From Halichoerus grypus (Eukaryota; Chordata; Mammalia; Carnivora; Phocidae): DNA of 64,000 nt. The position numbers and the translations under genes were made by a program. The stretch covers positions 69,941,239-70,005,238 of the forward strand of contig NC_135712.1 of the NCBI RefSeq assembly GCF_964656455.1. Reading direction: 5' to 3'. Each line of letters starts with the position of its first letter. Position 1 is the stretch's first letter. Below, one piece after another: positions 1-12,918 of this stretch. The notes below the pieces were generated by a model. The model ran no database searches. It had not been told where the DNA came from and saw nothing but the letters and a program-made list of their open reading frames with translations.

Positions 1-184
1 GTGTACCTATTATCCAGATTTAGCAATTATCAACTCACAGTTGTGTTTCATCTATATCCCCACCCACTACTCCTACCAAGATTATTTTGAAGCAAATCTC
101 AGACATCATATATATAATATATCATATCTGTACATATTTCAGTATATGTAGAAAATCCCAAGAAATCTATTTTAAAAATAAGTG

Positions 185-2372
185 AGTTTAACAATATTGC
201 AGGATATAAAATAATCATACAAAACCCAATTGCATTTCTTTTTTTTTATGAAGTTCATTTCTACATACTAGCAATGAACACCAAAATTACAAATTTATAA
301 TCACTAAAAAAAACCCACTTAGGTGTAAATCAAACAAAATATGTACAGGATTTGTATGCTGCAAGTACAAATTGCTGATGAAAGAAATCAAAGATCTAAA
401 TGAATGGAGAGATACATTGTGTTTGTGGATTGGAAGACTCAATATAGTGAAGATGTCAATTCTCTCCAAATTTATATAAAGATTTGATGCAAGTCCTATC
501 AAAACCCCAGCAAGATTTTTTGTCTATATGAACAAGATTATTCTAAATTTTATATGAAAAGACAAAGAAACAAGAATAACAAATAATTTTGAAAAAGAAG
601 AATAAAGTAGGAATCCGTCTACTCAATTTCAAGACAGTATGTAGCTACAGTAATCAAGGACTGTGTGGTATTGCTGGAGGGATAGACACATAGATTAATG
701 GAACAGGACAGAGAACCCAGAAATAGACCCACACAAATCTGCCTACCTGATTTTTGACAAAAGCAAAAGCAATTCAATGGAAGAAAGATAGCCTTTTCAA
801 TAAATGGGTGCTGAAGCAATTGGAAATCCATAGGCAAAAAAATGAACCTTGGCCTAAGTCTCACACCTATACAAAAATTCCAAACAAATCACAGACTTAA
901 ATGTAAAATTATAAAACTTTTAGGGAAAAAAAAATCTCAGGATCTATGGGTAGGCAAAGAATTCTTAGATTTGACATCAAAAGCATGATTTATAAAGGGA
1001 AAAACTGATAAATTGGACTTCATCAAAACAAAAACTTTTGATCTGCAAAAGACTCTGTTAAAAAAGATGAAAAAGCAAAGCTACAAATCGGGAGAAAATA
1101 TTTGCAAACCACACATCCGACAAAGAGCTACTATCTAGAAAGTACTCTCAAAACTCTATAGTTAATGTTATATGTCCATTACATCTCCATTTAAAAGAAT
1201 TAAAGAAAAAACTCAACAGTAATAGAATAAACAATCCAATTAGAATATGAACAAAAGATAAGAAATATTTCACTGAAAAAGGTATACAGATGGCAAAAAC
1301 AAGCACATGGGAAGATAGTCAATATAATTAGTTAGTAGGGAAATGAAAATTTAAGCCACAAGATATCACTACATATCTATCAGAATCACTAAAATAGAAA
1401 ATAGTAAAAATACTAAATGTTGGCAAGCATGCAAAAAAACTGAATCACTCATTCATTGCTGGTGGGAATATAAAATGGTATAGCCAATCTGGAAAACACT
1501 TTGTCAGTTTCTTGTAAGACTAAACATGCAAGTACCATACGACCCACCAATTTCAACCTTGCACATTTATCCCAGAGAAACGAAAACATATATTCACCCA
1601 AAAACCTGTACATGAATGCTGATGGTAACGTTATTAGTCAAAAACTGGAAACAACCCAGATATCCTTTTACAGCTGAACGGTATAACAAACTATAGTATA
1701 TCCATACTTCACAATACTACTCAAAATTAAAAGGAATAAATTATTGATACACACAACAACTGGATGAATCCCCAGAGAATTATGCTGAGTGAAAAAAGCC
1801 AAACCCAGTGGCTCCTGGGTGGCTCAGTTGGTTGAGCCACCAACTCTTGACTTCAGCTCAGGTCATGATCTCAGGGTCCTGGGATCAAGCTCCCATGGGG
1901 CTCCCTCCTCAGCGGTAAGTCTGCTCAAGTATTCTCCTTATCCCTCTGTCCCTCCCCCCTGTTTGTGCATGCTCTCTCTCTATATATATATAATAAATAG
2001 ATAAATCTTAAAAAAAGAAAAAAGAAAAAAGCTCATCCCAAAAGGTTACATTCTGCATGATTCCATTTATAAAACATTCTTGAAAATGACAAAATTATAG
2101 AAATGGAGAACAGATTAGTGGTTGCCAGAGGTTAAGGAGGGGTGGGGGCAGGAGGAAAGTGAACGTGGCTATAAAAGGACAACATGAAGGCAATGCTCTC
2201 TGTCTTGACTCTCAAAGTTAATATCCTATTTGTTCTATTGTATTAAAATTTTCATGAGATGTTATCGTTGGGAAAACTGGGTAAAAGTACGTGGACTCTC
2301 TGTATTATTTCTTAACAATTGCATGTGCATCTATAGTTATCTCAAAATAAAAAATTTAACTGAAAAAAAATT
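185..2372 (+). mobile_element. Old LINE-1 3' portion, interrupted by a SINE
   Basis: Degenerate ORF2-like sequence with many stops is followed by a typical old L1 3' end (GAACAGATTAGTGGTTGCCA) and an A-rich tail near 2,370. A SINE splits it at 1,811. Positions 1-184 look like another old repeat fragment that I cannot name. Confidence 0.7.
1811..2032 (+). mobile_element. Can-SINE
   Basis: tRNA-related head with CCTGGGTGGCTCAG, CT-rich body and A-rich tail. It interrupts the L1 between GAAAAAAGCC and its continuation. Confidence 0.85.
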
Positions 2373-2394
2373 AACATTATAAACTGCTATGAGA

Positions 2395-2589
2395 GGGACA
2401 CCTGGGTGGTTCAGTCTTTAATGTCTGCCTTCTGCTCAGGTCATGATCCCAGGTCCTGGGATGGAGCCCCACGTCCGGCTCTCTGCTCAGCGGGAAGCCT
2501 GCTTCTCCCTCTTCCACCCGCCCTGGTTGTGTTCCCTCTCTCGTTGTGTCTCTCTCTGTCAAATAAATAAAATCTTTGGAAAAAAAAAC
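2395..2589 (+). mobile_element. Can-SINE
   Basis: Starts GGGACACCTGGGTGGTTCAG and ends AAATAAATAAAATC plus A-tail. Confidence 0.85.
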
Positions 2590-3390
2590 ATATAAAGCTT
2601 TAGCACGGCATAGAAACAAGAGGAAAAGGCAAGCCAGACACAGGGAGGAAGATATTTACAACACATGTAACTTGCTGAGGGTGGTAACTGGAATTTATAA
2701 AGGAGTTTCTTACTCTCAGTAAGAAAAAGATAACCTCATATAAACTCATAAAAACAAAGTGATAAAAATGAGCAAAGGCTACAAACAGGCAATTCGAAGA
2801 AGAGAAACCTAGATGGTCTGTAATCTCAAATTTAGTAGTAATCATGGAAATGCAAATTAAAGCTAGAATTAGTTACGATTCATACCCATCGGACTGGGGG
2901 GGGGAAGTGAGAATATCAAGTATTGATGAAAATATGGAACAACAAGGAATCCTTCTGCACTGCCTGTAGAAGATAGATCTTTGATCATGCTTAGGTATTG
3001 AAGGTGTGTGCAAACTATGACGGCATAATTCCATTTCTAGATTTCTAGATGGTGGAGTGGGGGAAATGTATAAGAATGTTTATAGCATCGTTGTTTATAA
3101 TTATGGAAAACTGGAACCAATCCAAATGTCTATCAACAAGAGAATGGCTAAATGTTGAAAACTCTTTTTTTTTTTTTTTTAAAGATTTTATTTATTTATT
3201 TGACAGAGAGAGACACAGCGAGAGCAGGAACACAAGCAGGGGGAGTGGGAGAGGGAGAAGCGGGCTTCTTGCGGAGCAGAGAGCCCGATGCAGGGCTCGA
3301 TCCCAGGACCCTGGAACCATGACCTGAGCCGAAGGCAGACGCTTAACGACTGAGCCACCCAGGCGCCCAAAATGTTGAAAACTCTTAATG
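2590..3390 (+). mobile_element. Old LINE-1 fragment
   Basis: Contains typical old L1 3'-half text (GGAAATGCAAATTAAA, TATCAACAAGAGAATGG). It is interrupted by a minus-strand SINE. Confidence 0.55.
3167..3369 (-). mobile_element. Can-SINE with perfect target-site duplication
   Basis: Flanked by two copies of AAATGTTGAAAACTCTT (about 3150-3166 and 3370-3386). The identical duplications and near-consensus body suggest a young insertion. Confidence 0.9.
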
Positions 3391-3393
3391 CAG

Positions 3394-3590
3394 GGTCAGG
3401 TGGGTGGCTCAGTTAAGTGTCTGACTCTTGGTTTTGGCTGAGGTCGTGATAATGGAGTAGTGGGATCGAGTCCCACGGTGGGCTCTGTGCTCAGCGAGTC
3501 TACTTGAAATGCTCTCTCTCCCTCTTCCTCTGCCCCTCCCCCTGCTTGCTCTCTCTCTCTAAAACAAATAAATAAAATCTTCCAAAAAAC
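3394..3590 (+). mobile_element. Can-SINE (diverged)
   Basis: GGTGGGTGGCTCAG head, CT-rich body and AATAAATAAAATC tail. Confidence 0.8.
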
Positions 3591-4141
3591 CCCCTCATAA
3601 CGCAATAGATTTTATTGTGATAACATATACATAACATAAAATTTACTATTTTAACTATTTTAAATGTACATTTCAGTATATTAAGTACATTCACATTGGT
3701 TTTTGAAAATTATTTGATTCCTTTTATTCTATTTTATTTATTATTTTTTAATTGAAGTATGGTTGGCATACAATATCACATTGGTTGCAGGCATACAACA
3801 TAATGATTCAACATATATCTATGTTACAAAATGCTCACCGCAATACCTGTAGTCACTATCTGTAGCCATACAACATATTTGACTCTATTCCCTGTGCTAA
3901 GTGCTAAGTATATTCACGTTGTTCTGGAGACATCATCACTATGCATTTCCAGAGCTTTGTCATCACAACATACTGAAACCATTAAATAGTAGCTTTCTGT
4001 TACCCTGCCCCCCAGACCCTCGTAACCGCAGCTCTACCTTCTTTCTCTATTAATTTGACCATTCCTTGTACCTGATGTAAGTGGAGTCATACAATATTTG
4101 TTTTTTTTGTATGTGGTTATTTCATTTAGCATGATGTCTTC

Positions 4142-5185
4142 TTTTTTTTAGTTGTCATATCTTTTATTTTATTTTTTAATTTAAATTCAGTTAATTAACA
4201 TATAGTGTATTATCAGTTTCAGAGGTAGAGTTCAGGGATTCATCAGTTGCATGTAACACCCAGTGCTCAACACATCACATGCCCTCCTTAATGCCCATCA
4301 CCCAGTTACCCCTCCCCAACCCCCCTCCCCCCAGCAACCCTCAGTTTGTTTCCTAGAGTTAAGAGTCTCTTATGACTTGTCTCCCTCTCTGATTTTGTCT
4401 TGTTTTATTTTTCCCTCCCTTCCTCTATGCTCCTCTGTTTTGTTTCTTAAATTCCACATATGAATGAAATCATATAATTGTCTTTTTCTGATTGACTTAT
4501 TTCGCTTAGCAAAATACCCTCTAGTTCCACCCATGTTGTTGCACGTGGCAAGATTTCATTCTTTTTTAAAGATCTTATTTATTCATTTGAGACACAGAGA
4601 TACAGAGAGAGAGAGAGCATGAGCAGGGGGAGAGGCAGAGGGAGAGGGAGAAGCAGGCTCCCCGCTGAGCCAGGAGCCCGATGCAGGGCCCGATCCCAAG
4701 ACCCTGGGATCATGACCAGAGCCGAAGGCAGACGCTTGACTGACTGAACCACCCAGGAGCCCCAAGATTTCATTTTTTTGGTGGCTGAGTAGTATTCCAT
4801 TGTACATATATATACCACATCTTCTTTATCCATTCATCTGTCGATGGACATCTGGGCTCTTTCCATAGTTTGGCTATTGTGGACATTGCTGCTATCAACA
4901 TTGGGGTGCACATGCCCTTCAGATCACTACATTTGTATCTTTGGGGTAAATACCCAGTAGTGCAATTGCTGGGTCGTAGGGTAGCTCTATTTTCAACTTT
5001 TCGAGGAAACTCCATGCTGTTTTCCAGAGTGGCTGCACCAGCTTGTATTCCCACCAACAGTGCAAGAGGGTTCCCCTTTCTCTGCATCCTCGCCAACATC
5101 TGTCATTTACTGACTTGTTAGTTTTAGCCATTCTGACTGGTGTGAGGTGGTATGTCATTGTGGTTTTGATTTGTATTTCCCTGAT
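4142..5185 (-). mobile_element. Younger 5'-truncated LINE-1 nested in the older one
   Basis: Antisense 3' UTR and ORF2 end of a carnivore L1. It is flanked by matching AGCATGATGT copies (4130s and 5186-5195). It carries its own SINE at 4,562-4,763. Confidence 0.8.
4562..4763 (-). mobile_element. Can-SINE inside the nested L1
   Basis: Flanked by AAGATTTCATT copies on both sides, so it is the third insertion layer here. Confidence 0.88.
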
Positions 5186-5539
5186 AGCATGATGTTTTCA
5201 AGGTTCATCCACGTTGTAGCATGCATCAGAATTTCCATCTTTTTTAAGACTGAATAATATTCCACTGTGTGCATATAGCACATTTTGTTTATCCACTCAC
5301 TATTGATGGATATTTGGCTATTGTGAATGATGCTGTTATGAGCATTATTGTACAAATATCTGTTTGAGTCCCTGCTTTCCGTTCTTTTGGTATATACTTA
5401 AAAGTGAAATCGCATCATATGGCAATTCTATTTTTATTTTTTGAAGAACCACAATACTTTTTCGCACAGTGGCTGTACTATTTTACATTCCTTTCATAAT
5501 GCCATTCTATATAGTAAGTGAAATGAATGATGAGAATTA

Positions 5540-5872
5540 ACTATATAGCATGAACTCTTCTACACACATCATTCCCTCTTCTTAGAACATTCTCCCTTCC
5601 CATTCAGTGCTCCACCTGGATAAATCCTACTCCTCTTCTAAGTTTTGGCATAAGGAGTATCCTAAGAAAGTCTTTGCAGCACACCCCCTTCTATCCCCAC
5701 TCCCCAGGCCCCCCATCAGGTCCCCCTCCTCTGCTTCTCCCTCTCATTGTAATGTTGTGTTGTAATTGCCCATTTGTATGTTTCTTAGCACTAGACTGAA
5801 GCTTCTTGAAGGCAGAACTGTGTCTGTCTTTTTCATTGTTGAATCCTCAGTGTTGGCTTAGTATAGGTGTTT
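5540..5872 (+). mobile_element. L2-like fragment
   Basis: CTTCTTGAAGGCAGAACTGT and neighbouring text resemble the 3' end of L2. The element is cut by a SINE. Confidence 0.5.
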
Positions 5873-6075
5873 ATTTTATTTTATTATTTTATTTTATTTT
5901 AAGATTTTATTTATTTACTTGACACAGAGAGAGGGAACACAAGCAGAGGGAGTGGGAGAGGGAGAAGCAGGCTTCCAGCTGAGCAAGAGCCTAATGCGAG
6001 GCTCTATCCCAGGACCCTGGGATCATGACCGGAGCCGAAGGCAGACGCTTAACGACTGAGCCACCCAGGCGTCCC
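5873..6075 (-). mobile_element. Can-SINE with target-site duplication
   Basis: Flanked by AGTATAGGTGTTTA copies (5859-5872 and 6076-6089). Confidence 0.88.
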
Positions 6076-6089
6076 AGTATAGGTGTTTA

Positions 6090-6967
6090 AACAGTACTGT
6101 TAAATCAACTGATGAGTTTTAAGGATATGACAAAGTGACAGAAAGCATTTATTGTCCTGAGAACCCTGGAGTCTTTCTGTGTCCCCCACAGCAACTATTC
6201 AGAGGCTGGTAGAAAGGGAAAAGATATTCCCCATTTCACAGCGTCCAGAATCTCTAAGATGGAAGGAACTTTTGCCAGTCATTGTATCCAACCTCCCACC
6301 AAGTGCAGTCCCCACCAGGCCTTCCCTTCCAGCCTGGTTTGAGCACTTCCAAAGATGACCACTACATGGTTATGCTTTCGTGTACATGCTACAGAAACCC
6401 CAACTAAGAGCGACAAACAAATGGAGGTTTATCGTCCTCAAATACCAAGAGGCCCCGAGGTAGGCAATTGCTGACTCTGGTTCAGTTGTCAGTGATCTCT
6501 CTGGGACCCAGGCTTCTTCCATCCACAACATGGTGCCTTTTCATCCTCGTGCAACTGGTGTCTCATGACTGTGCAAGGGCCTCACATGCCATCGGGGACA
6601 GGAAGAAGGGAGAGGGGGAGTGCCAGCAAGCTCTCTTGTCCCTTTTGTAGAAAGCTAAGCTCCGGAAGTTCTCCAGCATATTTCCATCTATGTTTTACCG
6701 GCCAGCACTATAACACTGATCACCAAGGGAAGAGAGGTTTGGAAAGTAAGGTGTAATCTTTCCTGTCTCTACGGTGGAAGGTGACAGGGTGTGGTCAGGA
6801 ATGGTTGCTGAGTCTGTCTTAGGCTCTTACAGCAGACCCTGGGCTTCTTGCAGGGATTCAACAGAAACCTGGTTGGGCTGAGGGTAGTACCTGGTTCCAG
6901 CCTGCAGTTAGACCTTCCCAACAGGCCTATTAGATCACCTTACTTTTCCCATTTTCCTATAGTAGAT
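6090..6967 (+). other. Intergenic, no feature recognised
   Basis: I see no coding, RNA or clear repeat signal. Short open frames on the plus strand lack any support. Confidence 0.5.
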
Positions 6968-6983
6968 AGTCCCTGTGAATTTC

Positions 6984-7191
6984 TTTCTTTCTTTTTTTTT
7001 TTTTTTTTTAAAGATTTTATTTATTTATTTGACAGAGAGAGACCAGCGAAAGAGGGAACACAAGCAGGGGGAGAGGGAGAAGCAGGCTCCCCGCAGAGCA
7101 GGGAGCCCGATGCGGGGCTCGATCCCAGGACCCTGGGATCATGACCTGAGCCGAAGGCAGACGCTTAACGACTGAGCCACCCAGGCGCCCC
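6984..7191 (-). mobile_element. Can-SINE with target-site duplication
   Basis: Near-consensus copy between CCCTGTGAATTTCT and CCCCGTGAATTTCT. Confidence 0.88.
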
Positions 7192-7239
7192 CATCCCCGT
7201 GAATTTCTATACCTCAACCTTCTCCTGTTCTTTTCTTTG

Positions 7240-7433
7240 GGGGCAGGGGGAGCCCGTGAGCCGGGGGGGAGGGAGGGGAGGGGCAGAGGGAGAGGTGCAG
7301 AGAGAATCTCAAGCTGACTCCGTGCTGAGCTTGCTCAGAGCCTGACACAGAGCCAATCTCACGACCCTGAGATCATGACCTGAGCCGCAATCAATAGTCG
7401 GCCGCTTAACTGACGGAGCCACCCCAGCACCAC
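7240..7433 (-). mobile_element. Can-SINE (older)
   Basis: Diverged body ending TGACGGAGCCACCCCAGCACC. Confidence 0.7.
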
Positions 7434-7589
7434 TTAAATTTAGAATTTTACCCCCAACCTTCTGTTCTGTCAGCATTCTAGTAGCTCTGTGGTATAGACA
7501 ACTTATACCAACCCTGGTGAATAGAGCTGCTCAGCTGATTTTCCTGGCTGATGGGACCTCCCAGGGGGGCATCTTCGAATACGTCCACT

Positions 7590-7725
7590 GTAGTTTGGTT
7601 GAAAGAACCCCGGAGTGGGAGCCAGGAGGTCTAGATTCTCCCCTCAGCTCTACGATAACTGAGCTGTGTGAATTTGTGGTGCTTCTTGCCTTCTCTGGGC
7701 CTCAGTATCCTTATCTATAAAATGG
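7590..7725 (+). repeat. MIR-like remnant
   Basis: GAGCTGTGTGAATTTGTGGT then TCTCTGGGCCTCAGT and AAAATGGGAGGA follow the MIR pattern. Confidence 0.45.
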
Positions 7726-8017
7726 GAGGAGGGGGTGTGTGATTCAGATGAGAAGGTCACCAAAATCCCTGACAGCAGTATCATTCTGTTTTCTCTGATT
7801 CTGCTCCTCCCACAGGTCTGGAACCCCCAGGAGATGGGAAAAATAATTTTTTTTCTTGCCCGGGTTACCTCTGCTTGCAGAAACTATTCCAAGCAGCTGG
7901 GACACCTGTGCCACTGTCTTGGTGCCACCCGCCTGCCTTCTGCCAGCGGCTGCCCAGGTGTGAGCTGGCCCCTCCCCAGGGATGCAGACACCAAATGAGC
8001 TTCCTGGGATGGGTGAG

Positions 8018-8026
8018 TATTAAAAG
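8018..8026 (+). promoter_or_regulatory. TATA-like box of the somatomedin-B gene
   Basis: TATTAAAAG lies 39 bp upstream of the first in-frame ATG. A start site about 30 bp downstream would leave a very short 5' UTR. Placement is by consensus only. Confidence 0.4.
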
Positions 8027-8064
8027 CCGCAGCCTTGGTCCTTGAAACGCTCTGTCTCCGCTCA

Positions 8065-8134
8065 ATGCCTGCAGCCATGTGTCTGGTTCTCCTCCTCCTA
8101 TGGCTGAACCCTGTGGTCCCAAACCAGGAGACAG
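8065..8134 (+). CDS. Somatomedin-B secreted protein, exon 1 (signal peptide)
   Basis: The exon encodes residues 1-23 plus one base: an N-terminal MPAAM, then a leucine-rich core (CLVLLLLWL) and a polar end, which is a typical signal peptide. It ends at a consensus donor (ACAG|GTGAGG), leaving phase 1. A second in-frame ATG at 8077 has a better context (G at -3) than the first (T at -3), so translation may begin at MCLVLLLL instead. Both options keep the signal peptide. Confidence 0.75.
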
Positions 8135-8181
8135 GTGAGGAGCCAGGCTAGCAGGTCAAAGGAACCTGGCCTCTAGTCTCT

Positions 8182-8214
8182 TTCATTCATTCATTCATTC
8201 ATTCATTCATTCAT
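8182..8214 (+). repeat. ATTC tetranucleotide microsatellite
   Basis: About eight uninterrupted ATTC units, just inside intron 1 of the somatomedin-B gene. Confidence 0.9.
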
Positions 8215-9696
8215 TTTTGTTCCTGGCATGATTCACCTCCTAGGGGGCTAATGTTCACTAATTCATTAATTAAATAATTCATTTACTCAGCACCTACTTG
8301 TGCTTCATGTGGCTTCTCTGTTCATCCACCCACCTTCATATGTATAAGATGTCCTTGGGTGGTTAGCTTGGGAAGGTCTGTTTTGGTTGGGGAGTTCAGA
8401 GGAGTGTCCAAAAGAGGTTCCTGTGAGTAGGGGCAGCATGGGACTCTAGAATGTGCACTGTGGGGGAGATAGGAGGGAGGGTGGTGTGACAAGCCTAGAT
8501 CCAGAAATAGGCAGACTCAAGGGGCAACTGCCAGGCACCCACCGATTTGCTTTGCTAAAATATCCCTGGAAATGGGACGGGATGATAAAGTTATATTTCC
8601 AAAATGTCTTTTGTGAGAAAACTAAATGCCATTGGTAGGAATAATTTTTGTGGGAAAGGGGGCCTCAAAGGGCATGCTAAGCAGTAACAACAGATAGGGT
8701 ATTAAATTGCTTTGTGGAAAGGATTTCTGGGGACACTTCAGTTTTGCTGAGTGGGATTTGTAAATTTGGGGCTGGAGCAGGACCACTGGGAGCTGTAGAG
8801 AGGAAGAAGAGGCTGCTCAGTGTCCCCTTGCCACACTCTTCCTCAGCACACTTGCTCTCTTCCCTATAAAATTGTCAGATACGTTTCGGGAGTATTGTTC
8901 TGGAGCGGCACGGACTCTTAGCAGGTTCTATCATTAGGTTCTTCACCCACCCCTGTCTGGGCCCCGCAGCTTGTCACTTTCACTGGCCTCTTGGTCTGAA
9001 GCCAACAGGATGGTCACAGAGTCACTTGAACTTTTGCCTCCTGACTAGGAAGCTGTTTCCTGATGGGCTCCCTGCTCCTCCACCAAATCCTGTGGCACCC
9101 TCCTCTCACCTGTGGTAGAGCACTAAAGGTACAGCATGGCGATGTTCTGGTGACTCAGAGTTTGATGACACTGTTCACTAGACTAAGATCCTGGAAGGTG
9201 TTCTTTTTTTTTTTGCAGGGTCTTGTGGGGGAGGGCACTAGAATATATGTCCATGACCCACCATGGTACCTGGCTCAGAGAGTCACTCAACAGAATAAAA
9301 TGGATGAATGAATGAACGAATGAATAGGTACTGGGTCTCTTACTATACTGTCATTGTTATGATAGCACCAGTCAGGACTGGTTATGAGCTATAACTGTCT
9401 CCTGACCTTGGACACTGTGGGAGCCCAAGTTCAATTCAGATCTTTTAGATTAAATTAAATTTAAATTATTTGACGCCAGCACCGCAGTGCTGCATTTCCT
9501 ACCTTGGACGAGCTGGTAGGGAAGGCAGATACACACCTCCAGAGAGAAGGCTGTAATAACAGAGAGGGATTAATGCCGTGTTAAAGGCTAAAATAAATAG
9601 GTCTTAAGAGTAAAAGGAACGAGTTAATCCCAATAATTAATTAATCCCTTCCCTCCCAGTTGGGGGAATGTAGGAAGTCCTCTCAGAGTAAATCAC

Positions 9697-10780
9697 ATTT
9701 TTTTTTTTTAATTTTTTATTATGGAAAATTTCAAACATGCACAAAAAAGAGAGAATAGTATGATGAACCCAATGTTCTTATTGGCTAATTTCAAAATTAT
9801 CAATGTTTTGCCCAAATTTTTATCCACCATATTAAAAAATATAACCACGATACCTTATGAAAGCTGAAATAATTAATTACTTACTACCATTTTTAAAAAA
9901 GATTTTGTTTATTTATTTGACAGTGAGCGGGAGAGAGATCGAGCACAAGCAGGGGGAGCAGAAGAGGGAGAGGGAGAAGCAGACTTCCCACTGAGCAGGG
10001 AGACCAATGAGGGGCTCGATCCCAGGACCCCGGGATCATGACCTGAGCCTATGGCAGCCGCTTAACTGACTGAGCCACCCAGGTGCCCCACTTACTACCA
10101 TTTAAATCCTATTCATATTTCTCCAATTCTCAAGAAGACCTTTTTGCAATTGGCTTATTCAATCAGGATCCAAACATCACATTTAACTGATATATTTCTT
10201 AAGCCTCTTCAAGTCTATCAGTCTCTTTTTCCTTTTTTTTCATGCTGTTTTTTATTGAAGAAACCAGGTCATTTGTCCTGTAGAATGTCCTACATTCTGA
10301 ATTTATCTGATCGAACCCATGTGGATGTGCCTCTGTCCCCTGCATTTCCTGAAACCTGGTAATTAAGGTTCATTTCTTCTGTCAAGAGTACACCATACAT
10401 GGGGCTGTGTACTTCTTATTGCATCCTGAAGGAGCCACACAAGGTCTAGTGGTCCCGTTTTCCTGTATTCAACTGGATCAGCCAGATGCATCTGCTGTGG
10501 GTCCATTATAAACATTCCCCCTCAACCTCTAATGGTTTTAATCCCAGTGATGATTGTTGCTTAGATCCATTTTTTTTTTTTTTTTAATTAGGGGTTGCCA
10601 AATGCTGGCTTTCTAATTCTATCACTCCTTCTGCATTTATTGGCTGGAGTTCTTCTATAAAGACTTTTCCCTTGTCAACTCCTTGGTTTGTATGGAAAGG
10701 CTGGATAAATGTTTAATTCTTCATTTCTCATTTTCAAAATAATGAGCTTGTTCCTTAGCAACCCAGGGAATATTGAATTT
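9697..10780 (-). mobile_element. Ancient L1-like segment split by a SINE
   Basis: TTTATTATGGAAAATTTCAA and neighbouring AT-rich text are familiar from old antisense LINE 3' ends. Family assignment is uncertain. Confidence 0.4.
9893..10089 (-). mobile_element. Can-SINE with target-site duplication
   Basis: Flanked by ACTTACTACCATTT at 9879-9892 and from 10090. Confidence 0.88.
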
Positions 10781-11043
10781 AAACATGACCTTGAAGGATA
10801 AGAATGTTTTCTTTTAGTGGCTATGGTGTTTCACACAGAGGAAACAGCTTCAGCAAGGGCTCCAAAGCAGCAGTGTGGGGGGCGTTTAGAGAATGGCCGA
10901 GATTGCTAGCAAGTGCAACAACAGGCTTTTTGAATGAGAAGCTTGGTGTGGTGGGAAAAGCAGAGAAGAAGTCAGGATTGCCAGTTCTACTCCCAGCTCT
11001 GTCACCCACTCAAGAATGACCTTTGGAAAATTTCCATTTCTAG

Positions 11044-11350
11044 ATCAGTGGCTTTCAAACTTTTCTGGTCACAACCTACATTAATAAATATATTTTATGT
11101 GGTGATTCAGTACATACATACATGTATATACAAACAAACAAAAATTTCAAAAAGAACCCCAAACAGCCTATACTTATATATACAATGTATGTGGATTTTT
11201 CTATTCTATTCTATTCTATTCTATTCTTCTGTTCTGTTCTGTTCTGTTCCGTTCCATTCCATTCCATTCCATCTTATTAAAATAAAGGCTCATCATGACT
11301 ATGAGCACTGAATTGATTTCTGACTCCCAAATGGGCTACAACTCTTGTTT
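11044..11350 (+). mobile_element. Possible hAT-type DNA transposon remnant with pentanucleotide insert
   Basis: CAGTGGCTTTCAAACTTTTC resembles the terminal region of MER-type hAT elements. A TTCTA/TTCTG/TTCCA repeat sits inside it. Confidence 0.35.
11197..11273 (+). repeat. Pentanucleotide repeat (CTATT, CTGTT, CCATT series)
   Basis: Successive blocks of CTATT, CTGTT and CCATT units, which suggests stepwise expansion with point changes. Confidence 0.9.
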
Positions 11351-12211
11351 GGATAGTCTCTGGGGCTTTTTTCCACCTCCAGCCCTTTTTGATCCACCCT
11401 TGTCATTGGTGACAACCTGACACGGAACCAGGCACTCGGGAAGAGGGGGTGATGTGAGAAGGGGAACTAATCATTTACAGGAGGCTTCTAGCTCAACAAA
11501 AGGCAGAAGCCAGGCCAAACTCAGGGACCACCACCCCAGCCTAGCCCGCCATCACCTTGAGAGGTCTGACCTCCCAGGACACTGCTCCCCTTTGACCAGA
11601 CACCAGCTGGTGCCTGTTTCCATAACAGGCTGGGTTGGCCACACCCAAGCCTCCATCCCCTCAGGGACCTGCTCCCTGTTGATCTTGTCAACCTTGGAAG
11701 GCCCTCAAGTTTATCCCTAAACAAAGCCCCACGCAGGTGCTAACCTAACAGGAGGTGATTGGGTAGGTCAAGGTAAAGTAGAGGAAGGACATCTTTGAGA
11801 ATCTTGGGTGTGAGAAATCCTGGGGCTAATTCCCACCCGAGCCACTGACTCACTAGATGACCTGGGCCACTTCTCTACCTGCCAACGCCTTGTTTTCCCC
11901 TTCCCTTAAAGAAGATAAGCCCCTTCACTTTGTAGTGGATAGGCAATGGTCAGATATAATTGAATTGAGCAACTTGAGAGAATGGTCGGAATTAGGGTTG
12001 ATGAAACTGTTTTGTGAATAGGGACCATGGAGATCTTTCTCCAACTCTGTGGGGTTTTTCTCTGTCCCTCTTGCCACACTTCTGTGTGTTGTTCTCTCTA
12101 TTGCTTTTCTTTATTCCTTGCTGCCCCACTGCTGCCACCCTCCTCCTCTTGTCTCCCTCTTCTCTCTCGTTCTTCTCTCTTTCTCTCAGTTCCATCTCAT
12201 CCTTGTGCCTC

Positions 12212-12918
12212 TCTTTTTAATAACAGCTTTCCTGAGATATAATGAATGTGACATAAAATTCTTCCTTTTCAGGTGTACACTTCAGTGGTTTTTAGTGTGT
12301 TCACAGAGTCATGAACATCATATGGTTTTCACTCTACATTAAACATTCTGAGGAACTGCCAAACTGTTTTTCTCTTTTGCAGAGTGGCTGCACCATTCTT
12401 CAATTTCACCAGCAATATGTGGGGGTCCAATTTCTCCACATTCTCACCAACACTGGTTTCCTAATGGGTGTGAAGTGGTATCTCACTGTGGTTTTGATCT
12501 GCATATCCTTGATAACAAATGTTGTTGAACATCCTTTCATGTGCCTATTGGCTATTGGTATTGTCTTCTTTGGATATATCCTTTGCCCATTTAAAATTGG
12601 GTTATTTGTCTTTTTTTGTTGAGTTGTAAGAGTTCTTTATATATTCTGGATAAAATTCTCATATCACATGTGTGATTTGCAGATATTTTCTCCCATTCCA
12701 TGGATTGTCTTTTCACCTTCTTGATACTATCCTTAGAAGCACAAAACTTTAAAATTTGATCAAGTCCAGTATATTTTTTCTTTTGTCCCTTGTGCTTTTG
12801 GTGTCATATCTGGGAAATTGCTTAGTCCGAGGCCATGATGATGTACAGCTATGTTTTCACCTAAGAGTTCTGTAGTTTTAACTTTTACATTCAGATCTGT
12901 GATCCATTTTGAGTTAAT
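12212..12918 (-). mobile_element. LINE-1 fragment
   Basis: Antisense L1 text such as GAGTGGCTGCACCATTCTTC and AAGTGGTATCTCACTGTGGT. Confidence 0.75.

Larger units (their letters stand above)
3600..5510 (-). mobile_element. Old LINE-1 3' end, split by a younger L1
   Basis: Antisense L1 text (AACATAAAATTTACTATTTT and CAAGGTTCATCCACGTTGTA) continues on both sides of 4,142-5,185. Confidence 0.75.

Noticed and set aside
4770..5099. Minus-strand open frame with [20 protein letters not shown] text
   Set aside because: This is the C-terminal end of LINE-1 ORF2, not a host gene.
11197..11273. Possible CRISPR or satellite array
   Set aside because: It is a simple pentanucleotide repeat without spacers. 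A mammalian genome is not expected to hold CRISPR arrays.
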